Part shown: piece by piece, positions 37,301 to 48,424 of the stretch
How the letters are laid out: each line of letters begins with the position of its first letter
How positions within the stretch are numbered: the first letter of the stretch is position 1
Assembly: GCA_000231825.2 (NCBI GenBank)
Contig: JH720294.1
Coordinates: 567,158 to 631,157 of the forward strand
Origin: Tetrahymena elliotti 4EA
Lineage: Eukaryota; Ciliophora; Oligohymenophorea; Hymenostomatida; Tetrahymenidae
Direction of reading: 5' to 3'
Length of the DNA stretch: 64,000 nucleotides
Position numbers and translations under genes: made by a program
The notes under the pieces: model-generated
Databases searched by the model: none
Told to the model about the DNA's origin: nothing
What the model saw: only the letters and a program-made list of their open reading frames with translations

Positions 37301-39720
37301 TTTAAAGTAATTCATCTTTCTGTTGTAAAGACTCCAATAAAGCTCTATTTGATAATTATTATAATAATCATCCTTCCAACATTTTTATTTGATGTTAAAA
37401 AGTTAACACAGATTCTCAGAATCAGTCAAACCTTAATTATATGTTTTATTTTCAAGAGAGCTTCTTAAATGTACTGTTAACCTTTTTACCTAATTAGTAA
37501 ACTAGTTACCTCCTCCTTCATGAGAGTAAACATCTAATTCATAATTAGCATAAATTATTGCATTTTAAAAATTTTCACAAGCTTCTTAGTGCCTACCACA
37601 ATTAAAGTGAATAACTCCCATATTATTATAGCATACACCCAGTGCTCTGTTATTGCCAAATTATTTAAAGTGTTCTATTTAATTTATAAGATTCAACAGC
37701 TACTACCCTGAGTCTTCCTTGTAAAAGTTTTAAGTGGTGAATCTAAGTACTTTAAATAAATCCTAAAAACTATTTAATAGATCTTGAGTATCTCTAGATC
37801 CACAAACACCTTCAAAATCAGCATCTATTTGTTCATCTATCAATATTTATGGATCTAAATCTTATTAATTTTAACTAGCCACACTTTAAGATAAATTAAG
37901 AGAATTATTTACCTCAGACTTATCTTATTTATTTTCTTTCTCTATTTATTTCTCTTTAGAGTTTTAAATTTGAATTTATTTTAGTATTTCAGTGAGATGT
38001 ATTACAGGATTAAGAATGTTCTGACCCATTAAAAAGGAGTAATAAATTTATATTCCTAAAATTAGAAATATCAACCCCCAACTTACATAAGCGAAAATAT
38101 AATTATAAAATCTAATTGTATTTTCTAGATTGATTGCATAAATTTATAAATTTTCTTTAGTGAGCACATCTACAAATAAATATACATTCTTTAACTAGTA
38201 CTTATCTAGTTTATTATTCCTAAGTATTTCAATTTTTGGTAGTTTATCTATCATAGAAATAATATTCAAATGTACAAAGCAATCTGTACCATTTCTGTTA
38301 TATTCAAAAGATTTTTAACTTATATTTAATTATTAGTCTAATGAATACTCACTAGTATTGAGCAATAAAATATTTGAGTTTAGAGTTAAATTTCCTAAAA
38401 ATATTTGGGCTTGAGATTAATCTTAAAGATAATCAGTTTCCACTTGCATAATAGTGCTTTGTGATGAATACATTTAATCTTATGAGTTATAAACTAATTA
38501 TAAACTTTATGGGTCAATAAGCATCTAAAATTTGGAATTTTTTCCAAAGTTTGAAAAAAAAATTGGGATAGTTGATAAGTTAAGGGTGATGCACATTATT
38601 GAGAATATATCATTTTTTTTTTATGACCTTAAGTTAGTTCTCCTTTAACAAAAATTGCTTGAATAATAGAATCCATTTGTTCCAAAATTCGAAGATGCAG
38701 CAAATATATGAATTGAAATATCATCTACTGTTGGTTGATAATAGTATCTACATCTTACATCTAACTTATAGGGACCTTTGTAGGGACAATTTTTTGGAGG
38801 TACATACCCTGCATATGATATATTATTGCTTGTCTAAAATAAAAACCCATTATTTGTAAGACCTGAATAGATATTATATATTTTTATCCATCTAGCAACT
38901 TAATTTTAATTATCAAATTTGATGGGCTTCCAAATAGCATCAACAGAAATTGATTACTTCAGCTGAAACAATTCTTTTTGATCAAGTTATTCTAGATACG
39001 CTTTATCGACTAAATGCCTACATTTATTAATTATTTTCAAATTTAAAAAAGAAACTCATAAAATCCTTAATTTTAAGATTAAAATGTTTAGTAGATTTTC
39101 TAAGTTGTAAATTTTAGTTTCAAGTAATTAAAAAAAACTAAATTGATATTGCTTAAAAATTATAAAATAAAGTGGCTATGATAAACTAGATATCATCTAA
39201 AAAGATATGATATCATTAAAACATTTTATAGCAAGTGAGTAAAATTGAAAAAAATTTACCAAATGCTTGTTAAAAGTGGGTTTTTTTTGGACATATTGAG
39301 TAAAATTGGGTTCTCTTAATTTAATTAGCTTCTATCTAGATTGTGTAAAGCTGGTCTATATTTTATATTATTTATGACATGACCTAATAATTGTCTACCT
39401 AAATACCCATTAAGTAGATTCAATTGCCATGATATTTTTTAGACTTGTTAGTTTATTTAATATAGAACTGCATAATTTTATAATTTTGAGTTTACAATTT
39501 GATCTTAGTACATCTGATCTGCAAACTTTTTAATAGCTTCTACACTTAGCATCTACATATAGTATAAACTGATAAATGTGGATAAAATTAATATAAGAGA
39601 AGGTAGAATTCCTATAAAAATTATTGTTATTTGTGTTTAATTTCTCTTAAAAAATCCATGTTTTTTTGGAAACTCTTTTACATGAGTATCATCTAATTTT
39701 TATTATTTTTCTTAATTCAT
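34337..39720 (-). CDS. Paralogue D: Cache-TPR-VWA-like transmembrane receptor
   Basis: The start at 39720 gives MNQEKQQKLDDTHVKEF, then a GFFKRN motif and the first helix. The ectodomain carries the Cache motif CPYKGPYKLD (codons near 38790). The second helix lies near 38060 and is followed by a HAMP-like helix with a proline. TPR units include CYNNMGVIHFNCGRYQEA (near 37620). A long Ser/Asn/Gln-rich linker follows (35000-35900). The VWA-like C-terminus is well preserved: YIFHFGIHASLKQFIL, TYLIYFTDQYF, LEIELLVLLVND, IISFFNSEEKLLQYIYN, ending PMIIEHF at 34337-34339. The front half of the VWA fold (LFSLCNDIRNEILF, DNFGMIQYIFEEQL) lies upstream of the linker, so the domain appears split by low-complexity sequence. 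The metal-binding DxSxS is absent. It is the first gene upstream of the RING-YEATS gene. Confidence 0.8.
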
Positions 39721-40433
39721 CCCTCTTTTTTTAAGCTAATTACATAAAATAAGTGTAATTCTTTGTTTCTTCTAAATTTAATCGTTCTAGTTTCAATTAC
39801 AAATAAATATATGAAAAAGTAATCTTTTATTCTTTCACTAACTTCTATTTAAAAGAAGTGCTAACTCTTTTTAGTGATATTTTTTATTTTAAAGATGTTG
39901 TTTGAATTTATTTATGCGATTTAATTTTATTAAGAATTATATATTTACTTTTAGCTAAATAATTCCTACTCCTTAAATTACTTAAGAATATCCCAATCAA
40001 AAAATATACTTTATTAAATGAATATAAAATATTTTTTTAATTTTGTTATCATTCATACATTCATAAAATCATTTTTTATTGGTAATTTAATTTAGATGGA
40101 TAACAAAAAAAATATTCTGTTACTTCCCTTATAGTCTTAATACACTAAAATTAAATGTTTAATTCTTTTTAAAAGAATAGGTTACATTCAAATAATTGAA
40201 TTGATATCCGTACAAATAATACTTACAATTTAATAGAGATACTAATAACAAAGCATCTAAGACTAAATTAAGAGCTGGTTTTTCAATTATTATTATTAAG
40301 TGAATTTGAGCAAAAAGTACTTGAAAAAGGCTAATTTGTATTTTGATTAAAGAATTTCACAAGTATATACCATAGTCTCTATTTTTTAAATATAGGTAGC
40401 ATTTTTACAAAAAGGTATATTGTTTTTTAAAAA
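39721..40433. other. Spacer upstream of paralogue D
   Basis: The A+T-rich 5' flank of D leads to the second gap. It resembles the 5' flanks of E, F and G in places, for example CTTGAAAAA-type stretches near 40320 and 47500, and again at 60300. No gene, RNA or recognisable regulatory motif is seen. Confidence 0.5.
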
Positions 40434-40533
40434 NNNNNNNNNNNNNNNNNNNNNNNNNNNNNNNNNNNNNNNNNNNNNNNNNNNNNNNNNNNNNNNNNNN
40501 NNNNNNNNNNNNNNNNNNNNNNNNNNNNNNNNN
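40434..40533. other. Assembly gap (100 N) flanked by the same 56 bases
   Basis: The 56 bases before the gap (40378-40433, beginning TCTATTTTTTAAATATAGG) are repeated exactly after it (40534-40589). The two contig ends therefore overlap, and the gap most likely has no real missing sequence. Confidence 0.9.
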
Positions 40534-40977
40534 TCTATTTTTTAAATATAGGTAGCATTTTTACAAAAAGGTATATTGTTTTTTAAAAATAAATGATTGT
40601 TCTGATAATTTTTAAGAGATAAAGAAATAATTAATTTAGAAATACAGTATATCTTGAATCTTGAGTTACTTAAAATACATTGTTGTTTTTTTTGAAATAA
40701 ATAAATAATAAAAAATTTAAGAATATTTTTTTTGTTGAGTTTTTTTTTCTTCTTCTAAACTTTTAATTTTAAATTTGGAGCTCTTTCATTCCTTTTAATT
40801 TCTAAAAACTTCACGATAAATAAAAATTCTAATTATTCAATCTCAAATGAATAAAATTTTATTTGAATAACAGTAAATTTTTAAATGGCTAAATATTTTT
40901 TATTTTACTAAAAGTTGCATTCAAATAATATTAATACAATAATATACCTTAATTTTTTAGATAGTATTTAACTATCT

Positions 40978-41084
40978 GATTCATATTTACTTCATAAAAA
41001 TTTCCATATACATTAATCAAGAATGTAGAATTTGCTATTATTTTTAGCTTCTTCACAACCTTTTTACAATCTCTTGAAGAATCC
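40978..41084 (-). pseudogene. Relic of a second RING-YEATS gene copy
   Basis: On the minus strand this short stretch reads ANSTFLINVYGNFYEVN, close to ANSIFLIVEYGNLHEVI in the middle of the intact RING-YEATS protein. It follows a stretch resembling the preceding EEAKK helix. The RING and YEATS halves are gone and the frame is broken. The DNA match continues into the 5' flank. The relic sits between D and E, the same relative position as the intact gene between C and D. Confidence 0.7.
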
Positions 41085-41275
41085 TAAATTTTGAAAATAA
41101 ATTTCAAAGATAGTAAAGTTTTAAAAGGAAATGTTTATCGAAGAGAAAAATACATGTAAGTATCAAATGATAAAATAATTTATTTGTTTTATTTTATAAA
41201 GTAAATGAAATCACCAAGCACACAATTCAATTAATAATATCATTTTGAAAATTTTTGAAAAGGAATCAGAAATTT

Positions 41276-41435
41276 GGGGGTGGGGGATAGCAGGAACCCA
41301 TTCATTTTTTTCATTTTTGAATGGAAAAAAAAACAGTAAATTGTTTCATTCAAAAATGAATGGAGAAAATAATTTTTTTTCACTTTCCATTCAAAAATGA
41401 ATGAATGAGTCCCTGCTGTGTCCCCTCTTCCCCCC
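41276..41435. mobile_element. 160-bp MITE-like element with 8-bp target duplication
   Basis: The left end GGGGGTGGGGGATAGCAGG and the inverted right end GGGGGGAAGAGGGGACACAGCAGG are imperfect terminal repeats. Internal copies of CATTCATTTTTGAATGG make the element largely self-complementary. AGAAATTT stands directly on both sides (41268-41275 and 41436-41443), an 8-bp duplication. That size is typical of hAT-family insertions, and a hAT transposase relic exists elsewhere in this window. There is no coding capacity. A 124-codon standard-code frame crossing it (41240-41614) is chance. Confidence 0.75.
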
Positions 41436-41961
41436 AGAAATTTAGAGTGATAAAAGCTTAAAGTGTTTTTAAAATATATGAAATGAAAAAATCTTAAAAA
41501 AGATGTCATAATAATCTTTACAGTAAAAGAATCTAAAGTAAAAAAGCATACAAATAGTCTCGAAAATAGAAAAATACTAAAAATTTTTTGATCTTTGCCC
41601 AGTACTAGTTGCAAGAATTTAATTCATTAAATATCTGGCTCAACGATCAAAAAAATAGTCAGAAAGTAGCTATATTATAGGTCCTTTTTAGATGAATATT
41701 TTGAATTAAAAATAATAGTTATTTTTATTTTAAATTTAATATATTTTATTTAAATAGTTTTTAGCAAAAAATAAAAGTTTTAATTTAAAGTTGATATTTA
41801 CACTCAATTCTTTACGAATTAAAAAAAATTGTTATTATTTTTTGATAAAGTATTCCACAAAGAATCAGTTTTTATTTTGAATAAGTTTAATGTTGTTTAT
41901 TACGATTAGGTTTTTAAATAAAGTCATAAACTTATTTTTTTAATATAATATCATTGGTACA

Positions 41962-44900
41962 TCAAAAGTGTTCTATCATCATTGGTAATTAGTAATTTTT
42001 AAGGTGTTCTCTATTATTGTAAATGTATTATAGTAGCTTCTCTTCAGTATTGAAAAAACCTATGATCTATATACAACTGATTGATATATTTTCTAAATTA
42101 TTAAATTCATCAAGTTATTAGGTGTCATTTGTAAGTAGGACTAATAACTCAACTTCTAAATTATATAATAAATCTGCAAGTTTTTTGAGTAAATTTTTGT
42201 TAGATATTTAAAAACATTAGTCAGTAAAATAAATTAAGTATGTCTGTTGCAATTTCTAAAATGAGCATTTTTTAAATTTCTAATTTTTAAACTTTTTTGA
42301 ATTTAGATAGATGTTTAATTTTTAATCTGAATTCAGTATGAACTATTTCAGTGATGCATGAACACCTAAGTGGAATATAAACTCACTTTAATTCTTCTAA
42401 GATTGACTTTTATTGTAATTATTATTCTTCATTTTTGAATAAGATTTAAAAATTTGATCATCTAAATTTAGATCTAAATTTTTTAAAGATTTTGAATTTT
42501 AATTAATTATTGGATTAAAGTTAGATTGGTTTAATGTTGAATTACTGTTTAATTAATTTAAGTTTTATTCATAAATTTTATTATTGAATTAATACTGTTA
42601 ATTTGAGTTATTATTTAAAAACTGATCAAATGTTTTATTCTAATTTGTTTTCACTTACTCCATACTTTTATGGGTTTATTCATTTTAGTTTTATATTTTA
42701 GATTAAAATTAATTCATACCTAATCTTGAACTTACTTTAGATATCTCTTTAATACTGGCTTCTTCTTCATTTTCAATAAAATTGTTAATTTTATTTTACT
42801 GTTGCTACTTATCAGTTATTTGATGAAAAAATCCTTTGTTTTAGTTCTTATTAAATTAAGTCAAAGGCTAATTCTTTTGAGAGTCACCAGAAAACGAATT
42901 TCTTTATTTTTTATTAAAAAATTCAAAGGAGTTTTAATTAATTTTTTAATCTTATTATGTTTTTTGAGAGATTAAAATATCTTAATTAGTTTAATTATTT
43001 TTTATTTTGAAGCACTGTTATGAAGATAAATGTAATAAAATATTTGAAGAGCTTTTATTTTCATTTAAATTAGTAAATATCTGGACTTCATTCTAATTTG
43101 TTTTTAATTTACTCTCTTTTTATATTGGTATAAATACTCATTACTTTGAAAATTTAAATCGCTTAGTGTTACAAAACTTTTTGAGGGTGATTTGTAAGCC
43201 TTACTAAATAATGTAATTTTTTAAATATCTTGTTAATACTAATCAGAAATTATATTCTAATAGGGAGCAATCTAAGATTGATGAGAAGATTGTGAAGAAC
43301 CTAGACTTAATTAGATTTATTCTATGAAATCATTCTCTAGATTATTTAATTATTAAATGGTTAGGTTAGTTTTAGTTGAATCGTTTTGCTTAAGAATACC
43401 ATTTTTCTATTTTTTACTAATTTAAGGATTTTCTTAAAAAGAAGAAGAGTCTATCTTCTAATGATAATTGGAATTTGCAAATGAATAATAATTTATGTAT
43501 TAAGATTAACTTTTTTCTTAGCTTTAAGAAAATAATTTATGAGTTTACTCTTTTTATTCTTCAATTTTTCTTTAAAAATCAAAGATTTTATTTTTTATTT
43601 AATTTATTTTTTTCTGAATTAAAGAGAGCAAATTAAATTCAAAAAGCTATCGATTTGATTACATTAGTTTCATTGAAGTAGTTGCTATTAATTGTGTAAA
43701 TAATTACTCTTCAAAGTTATATTATATCATACCAAAAGTATCATTTTATTTAAAGAGAATTTCATTTATAATATCATTACACAAACCAAATAATTTTAGT
43801 TTGTTGCTACTCTTTTAGCAAGCTGAAATCACAAATATGTTGAAATTGAAATTTACCATTACATTATATTTTGAATTTTCTACTAATAGTTCTAAGATAT
43901 TTAATTTATTCTATTTGAAAATATCCAACAATAAATTCATTGCTTATTTTTTTAAGTGAGGAAGATATTATTGACATTATTCTAAAGAATTTGTTTAGAC
44001 TAAAGCTGCATTATAAAAATTTTATTACTTAATTTAATACCTGTCCAACTCAAAAGAATAATATTGAAAACATATTTCAGAACTGAATTGATAGTTTCGA
44101 ACTTATTTGTTATTTTCGTGCTTTCTTACTGAATGGAAAATTATTTTTTAATTTTTTTATAATTCATATAGTTTCTCATTTTTTTTGTATTAAATTTATA
44201 TTATTCATATGATTTTAAGTTATCTTTTGAAATACCAAAGCAAATCTATTATTATTTTTTATTTAGTTTTGATATTTCTTTTATATTTTCTTAATAAACA
44301 ATTCTAGGACTTTTATTCATTCTATTGATATTTACAGATAAATAAGGGATGGTAAAATTCACTTCTTTTGATATTTTTTTTGAATTTTCTGAAATATTTT
44401 AATCATTATGTAAATTATCTCTTTTTTTTTTATTTTTCAAGTAAAAAATTGAATTAAGTTTTTTTTGAAAATTTATTTATTGATCTTTTGTGTAAAATTT
44501 TATGAGAAATTAAGTATTAAGAGTTGATTTCAATTTGTTAATATAGTTATGCTCCTGACAAAATTAATTTTTTACCAAATAATTTACTTGGTTTTTTATT
44601 TTATTTTTAATACTCATATTTTAGTTGCTTATCTTTTATGTTTCAATTGGAGATAATAAAAAAATAGAACTTGGGTTATTAATATCTTTATTTTATACTA
44701 ATATCTTTTTTGAATTAACTAAATAATTGTAAAATGTATCTGATTCTTTTAGTTATTCTCTTTTAAAAGATTTTACTAAAATAATTTGGGCTGCTTTGAA
44801 ATAATTTACCATACATATTTTTCTTCATAAATTTTAATATAAATCAGACTTAGTGAATTGATTACTATAGATTCTAAGATACAAGATTCTTAATTTAAAA

Positions 44901-47339
44901 GCACTTTAGACAAATCATAGTAGTTATTAATTTCTCTTTTGGAGCAAGGAGGTAAGAGAATCTCACTTATACTTAATTTTTCTAAAGCTTGATCTTCGAG
45001 GATATCCCACAAATTATTTTTATTTTCTTAAATATAATTTAACATAGATTTAAAGTAATTCATCTTTCGGTTGTAAAGACTCCAATAAAGCTCAGTTTGA
45101 TAATTATTATTAATACTCATATTAAATGTTTCTTGGAAGTTAGAAATTTTATAATGATTAGTAGAATCTGTCAAATCTTAATAAGATGCATTGTTTGAAA
45201 GAGAGCTTCTTAAATCAACTGTAAACCTTTTTATCTAAAATATGTACCTCCTTAGTGAGAGTATATATTTAATTCATAATTAGCATAGATAATTGTATTT
45301 TAAAAATTTTCACAAGCCTCTTAGTACCTACCACAATTAAAGTGAATAACTCCCATATTATTATAGCATACACCTAGCGCTCTGTTATTTCCAAATTATT
45401 TAAAATGCTCTATTTACTTGATAAGATTCAACAGCTACAACCCAGAGTCTTCTCTATAAAAATTTTAAGTGGTGAATCTAAGCATTTTAAACAAATCCTA
45501 AAAGCTATTTAATAAATCTTGAGTATCTCTAGAGTGGCAAACGCCTTCAAAATCTGCATCTATTTGATCATCTATCATAATTTGTTGATTTTATATTTAT
45601 GAGCTTTAACTATACACACTTTAAGATATGTGAAGAGAATTATTTATCTCATATTTATTTAATTGGTTTTCTTTCTCTATTTATTTGTCTTTAGAGTTTT
45701 AAATTTTAATTTATTTTAGTATTTCAGTGATGTATTATAGGGTTAAGAAATATCCCTACTCATTAAAAATGAGTAATAAGTTTATATTCCTGTAAATATT
45801 AACATCATTCCCCAACTTATGTAAGTGAAGAAATAATTGTAAAATTAAATATTATTTTCTAGATTTATTGCATAAATTTATAAATTTTCTTTTGTGATCA
45901 CATCTAAAAATAAATAAACATTCTTTAATTAGAATTTATCTAGTTTATCATTCCTAAGCATTTCAATTTTTGGTACTTTATCAACCATAGAAATAATATT
46001 CAAATGTACAAAACAATCAGTACCATTCCTAATATATTCAAACGTTTTTTGACTTATTTATAATTAGTATGTAGTCTAATGAATACTTGCTAGTATTTAG
46101 CAACACAGTATTTGAGCTTTGAGTTCAATTTCCTAAAAATATTTGAGCTTGAGATTAATCTTAAAGGTAATCAGTTTCAACTTGTTTTAAAGTTGTTTGT
46201 TATTATTAGTTGTTTGCTTATGAGTTATAAACTATTTATAAACTTTATGGGTCTATGAGCATCTAAAATTTAGAATTTTAGCCAAAGTTTTTAAAAAAAT
46301 TTGAGATAGCTGATAAATTAAGAGAGATGCAGAGTATTGAGAATATATCGTTTTATTTTTATGATCTTAAGTTAGCTCTCCTTTAACAGAAATTGCTTGA
46401 ATAATATAGCCCAGTTTTTCCAAAATTTATAGATGGAGCAAATATATGAGTTGAAATATCATCTATTTTAGATTGATAATAGTACTTACATCTAAAATCT
46501 AACTTATAGGGACCTTTATAGGGACAATCTGAAGGAGATTCATATCCAGCATAAGTAAAATTATTGCTTGTCATATATAACAACCCATAATTTGTAAGAC
46601 CTTGATAAATAGTTTGTATTTACATCGATCTAGTTACTTAATTTTAATTATCGAACATTATAGATTTCCAAATGATATCCAAAGAAGTTGACTGTTTCAG
46701 CTACATAGGATCAAATTGCTCTAAGTAAGCTTTCTCTATTTAATGCCTTCATTTATTAATTATTTTTATAAAAAACTTCAACAATAATGAAGACTTTTCA
46801 AATTAAATAATTTGCTTGTCTGAAAAATTAAATTTAAGTTGATTTTTATAAGAAAAGAAGAAAATTAAAAATTTTACCAGACACTTGTAAAAAGTGGATT
46901 TTATCAGAACATATTGAGTATTATTTGGTCCTCTTAATTTAAATAAGCTCTATCTGAATTTTGTATAGCTGGCCTATAATTTAAATTATTAATTACCTGG
47001 CCTAGTAACTATCTTCCTAAAAATTCATTAAGTAGATTCATTTTCCATGTTATTTTTTATACCTGCTAATTTATTTAAAAAACAACTGGATAGTTTTGTA
47101 ATTTTGAGCTTCTTATTTGATCTTAGTACATCTGATCTGTAAAATTTTAAATTATTTATTTGCTGGATATCTTCATATACAATAAAATGATAAATGTGGA
47201 TATAATTAAAATAAGGGAAGGAAGAAATCCTATAAGAATTAAAAGTTATTTGAGTTTAATCTCTCTTAAAAAGTCCATGTTTTTTTGGAAACTGTTTTAT
47301 TTGTGTTTTCTTTATATTTTATTAATTTTCTTAATTCAT
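41962..47339 (-). CDS. Paralogue E: Cache-TPR-VWA-like transmembrane receptor
   Basis: The start at 47339 gives MNQENQQNIKKTQIKQF, then the GLFKRD region and first helix. The ectodomain exon contains YTTYAGY-like sequence (here NNFTYAGYES) and the Cache signature CPYKGPYKLDFRCKYYYQ, followed by SSNFC. The second helix lies near 45820. TPR repeats (CYNNMGVIHFNCGRYQEA, near 45360) and a Q/N-rich linker follow. The VWA-like end closes at 41962-41964 with IIEHF. It is close to D in architecture and length. Its C-terminal 350 bp plus 3' flank resemble the fragment at 61005-61350, so that piece was probably copied from here or from a shared ancestor. A MITE and a RING-YEATS relic lie just downstream. 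Confidence 0.8.
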
Positions 47340-48424
47340 TCTTCTTTTTTTTTAGCTAATTATAAAGAATTGATGAAATATTTATTTCTTTCTTAATTTA
47401 ATGGTCCTGGTAAAAATTATAAATAAAAATACTTAATATTTTGCTACTTCACTCAGTAACATGATCAAAGTATCTCCTTAAAAATTTGTGGGAAAAGCAC
47501 TTGAAAAAAACTAATTCTTATTTATTTCATTAAAGAATTTCACAAATAAAAAGGTAATTTATATTTTTTGAAAACCGATATTTTATGTAAGTGATACTTT
47601 TTCCAAAAAGGCATATATAATTTGAAATATTTAATTCATTTTTTATCTTTTATATTATTTTATCTTGAATTTCATACAACTTTCATTTAAAAATTTAAAA
47701 TAGTTTTCTTAACAGATAGAGAAAGATGTCTTTCAAAAAGAATCAAATAATAAAATACAATCAGAAAATAAAATAATAATGATACTAATTAATAATAAGA
47801 TCATAAAATTTTAAAACCTAGGGGGTAGGACAAGATATTCAAATACCTTTGGAAATTTGAATAATTATTTTTTATTATGTCCTCCTTGCTTTTAAAAATT
47901 TAAATTTATTAAATTTGTATCTATTTTTAAAATCATAGAAGGCTATTACTATATAAATAATATTGAGTAGAATTAATTAGTTTTCTTCAGCTGTAATTTA
48001 ATTTTTGTTGTCATGATTAATACCCCCCTAACATTTAAAAAATTAATAAGTCATTCACCCAAATTGAATGTAAAATGAAAACTAAGTTTTTGAAAATATT
48101 TACTAAATTTTTTTGATTAAAGTATTAATTTCAGGATAAATTAAAATATCTTAATCATAATTATTGATTTAAAGATTTGTAAATTATTTTATTTTTAGTC
48201 CAAAATATGACTATTAAAATTTCTAATTGTTCTTAAAATAATATTTTAAAAAATACATTTAAATATTTTGTAAATAAAATAAATATTTTTTATATGTCAT
48301 AAATAAAAAAAGCTAAATAATTAGTTTGTTTTGCTTCAAGTGATGATTATTATTTCTGATTATGTTTTATATTTAATAAAAATACTCGTTTTCTTAAGAT
48401 TATTAAGATACGATAATAGATAAG
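47340..48424. other. Spacer between paralogues E and F
   Basis: About 1.1 kb of A+T-rich DNA. It contains GGGGGTAGGAC at about 47821 and the roughly inverted TACCCCCCTAAC at about 48023, around 200 bp apart, which could be the ends of another small inverted-repeat element. No gene, RNA or promoter motif can be named. Confidence 0.45.

Noticed and set aside
41240..41614. 124-codon standard-code frame on the minus strand, the longest such frame in the window
   Set aside because: It runs across the MITE-like element and its low-complexity interior, uses TAA as a stop, and has no family resemblance.
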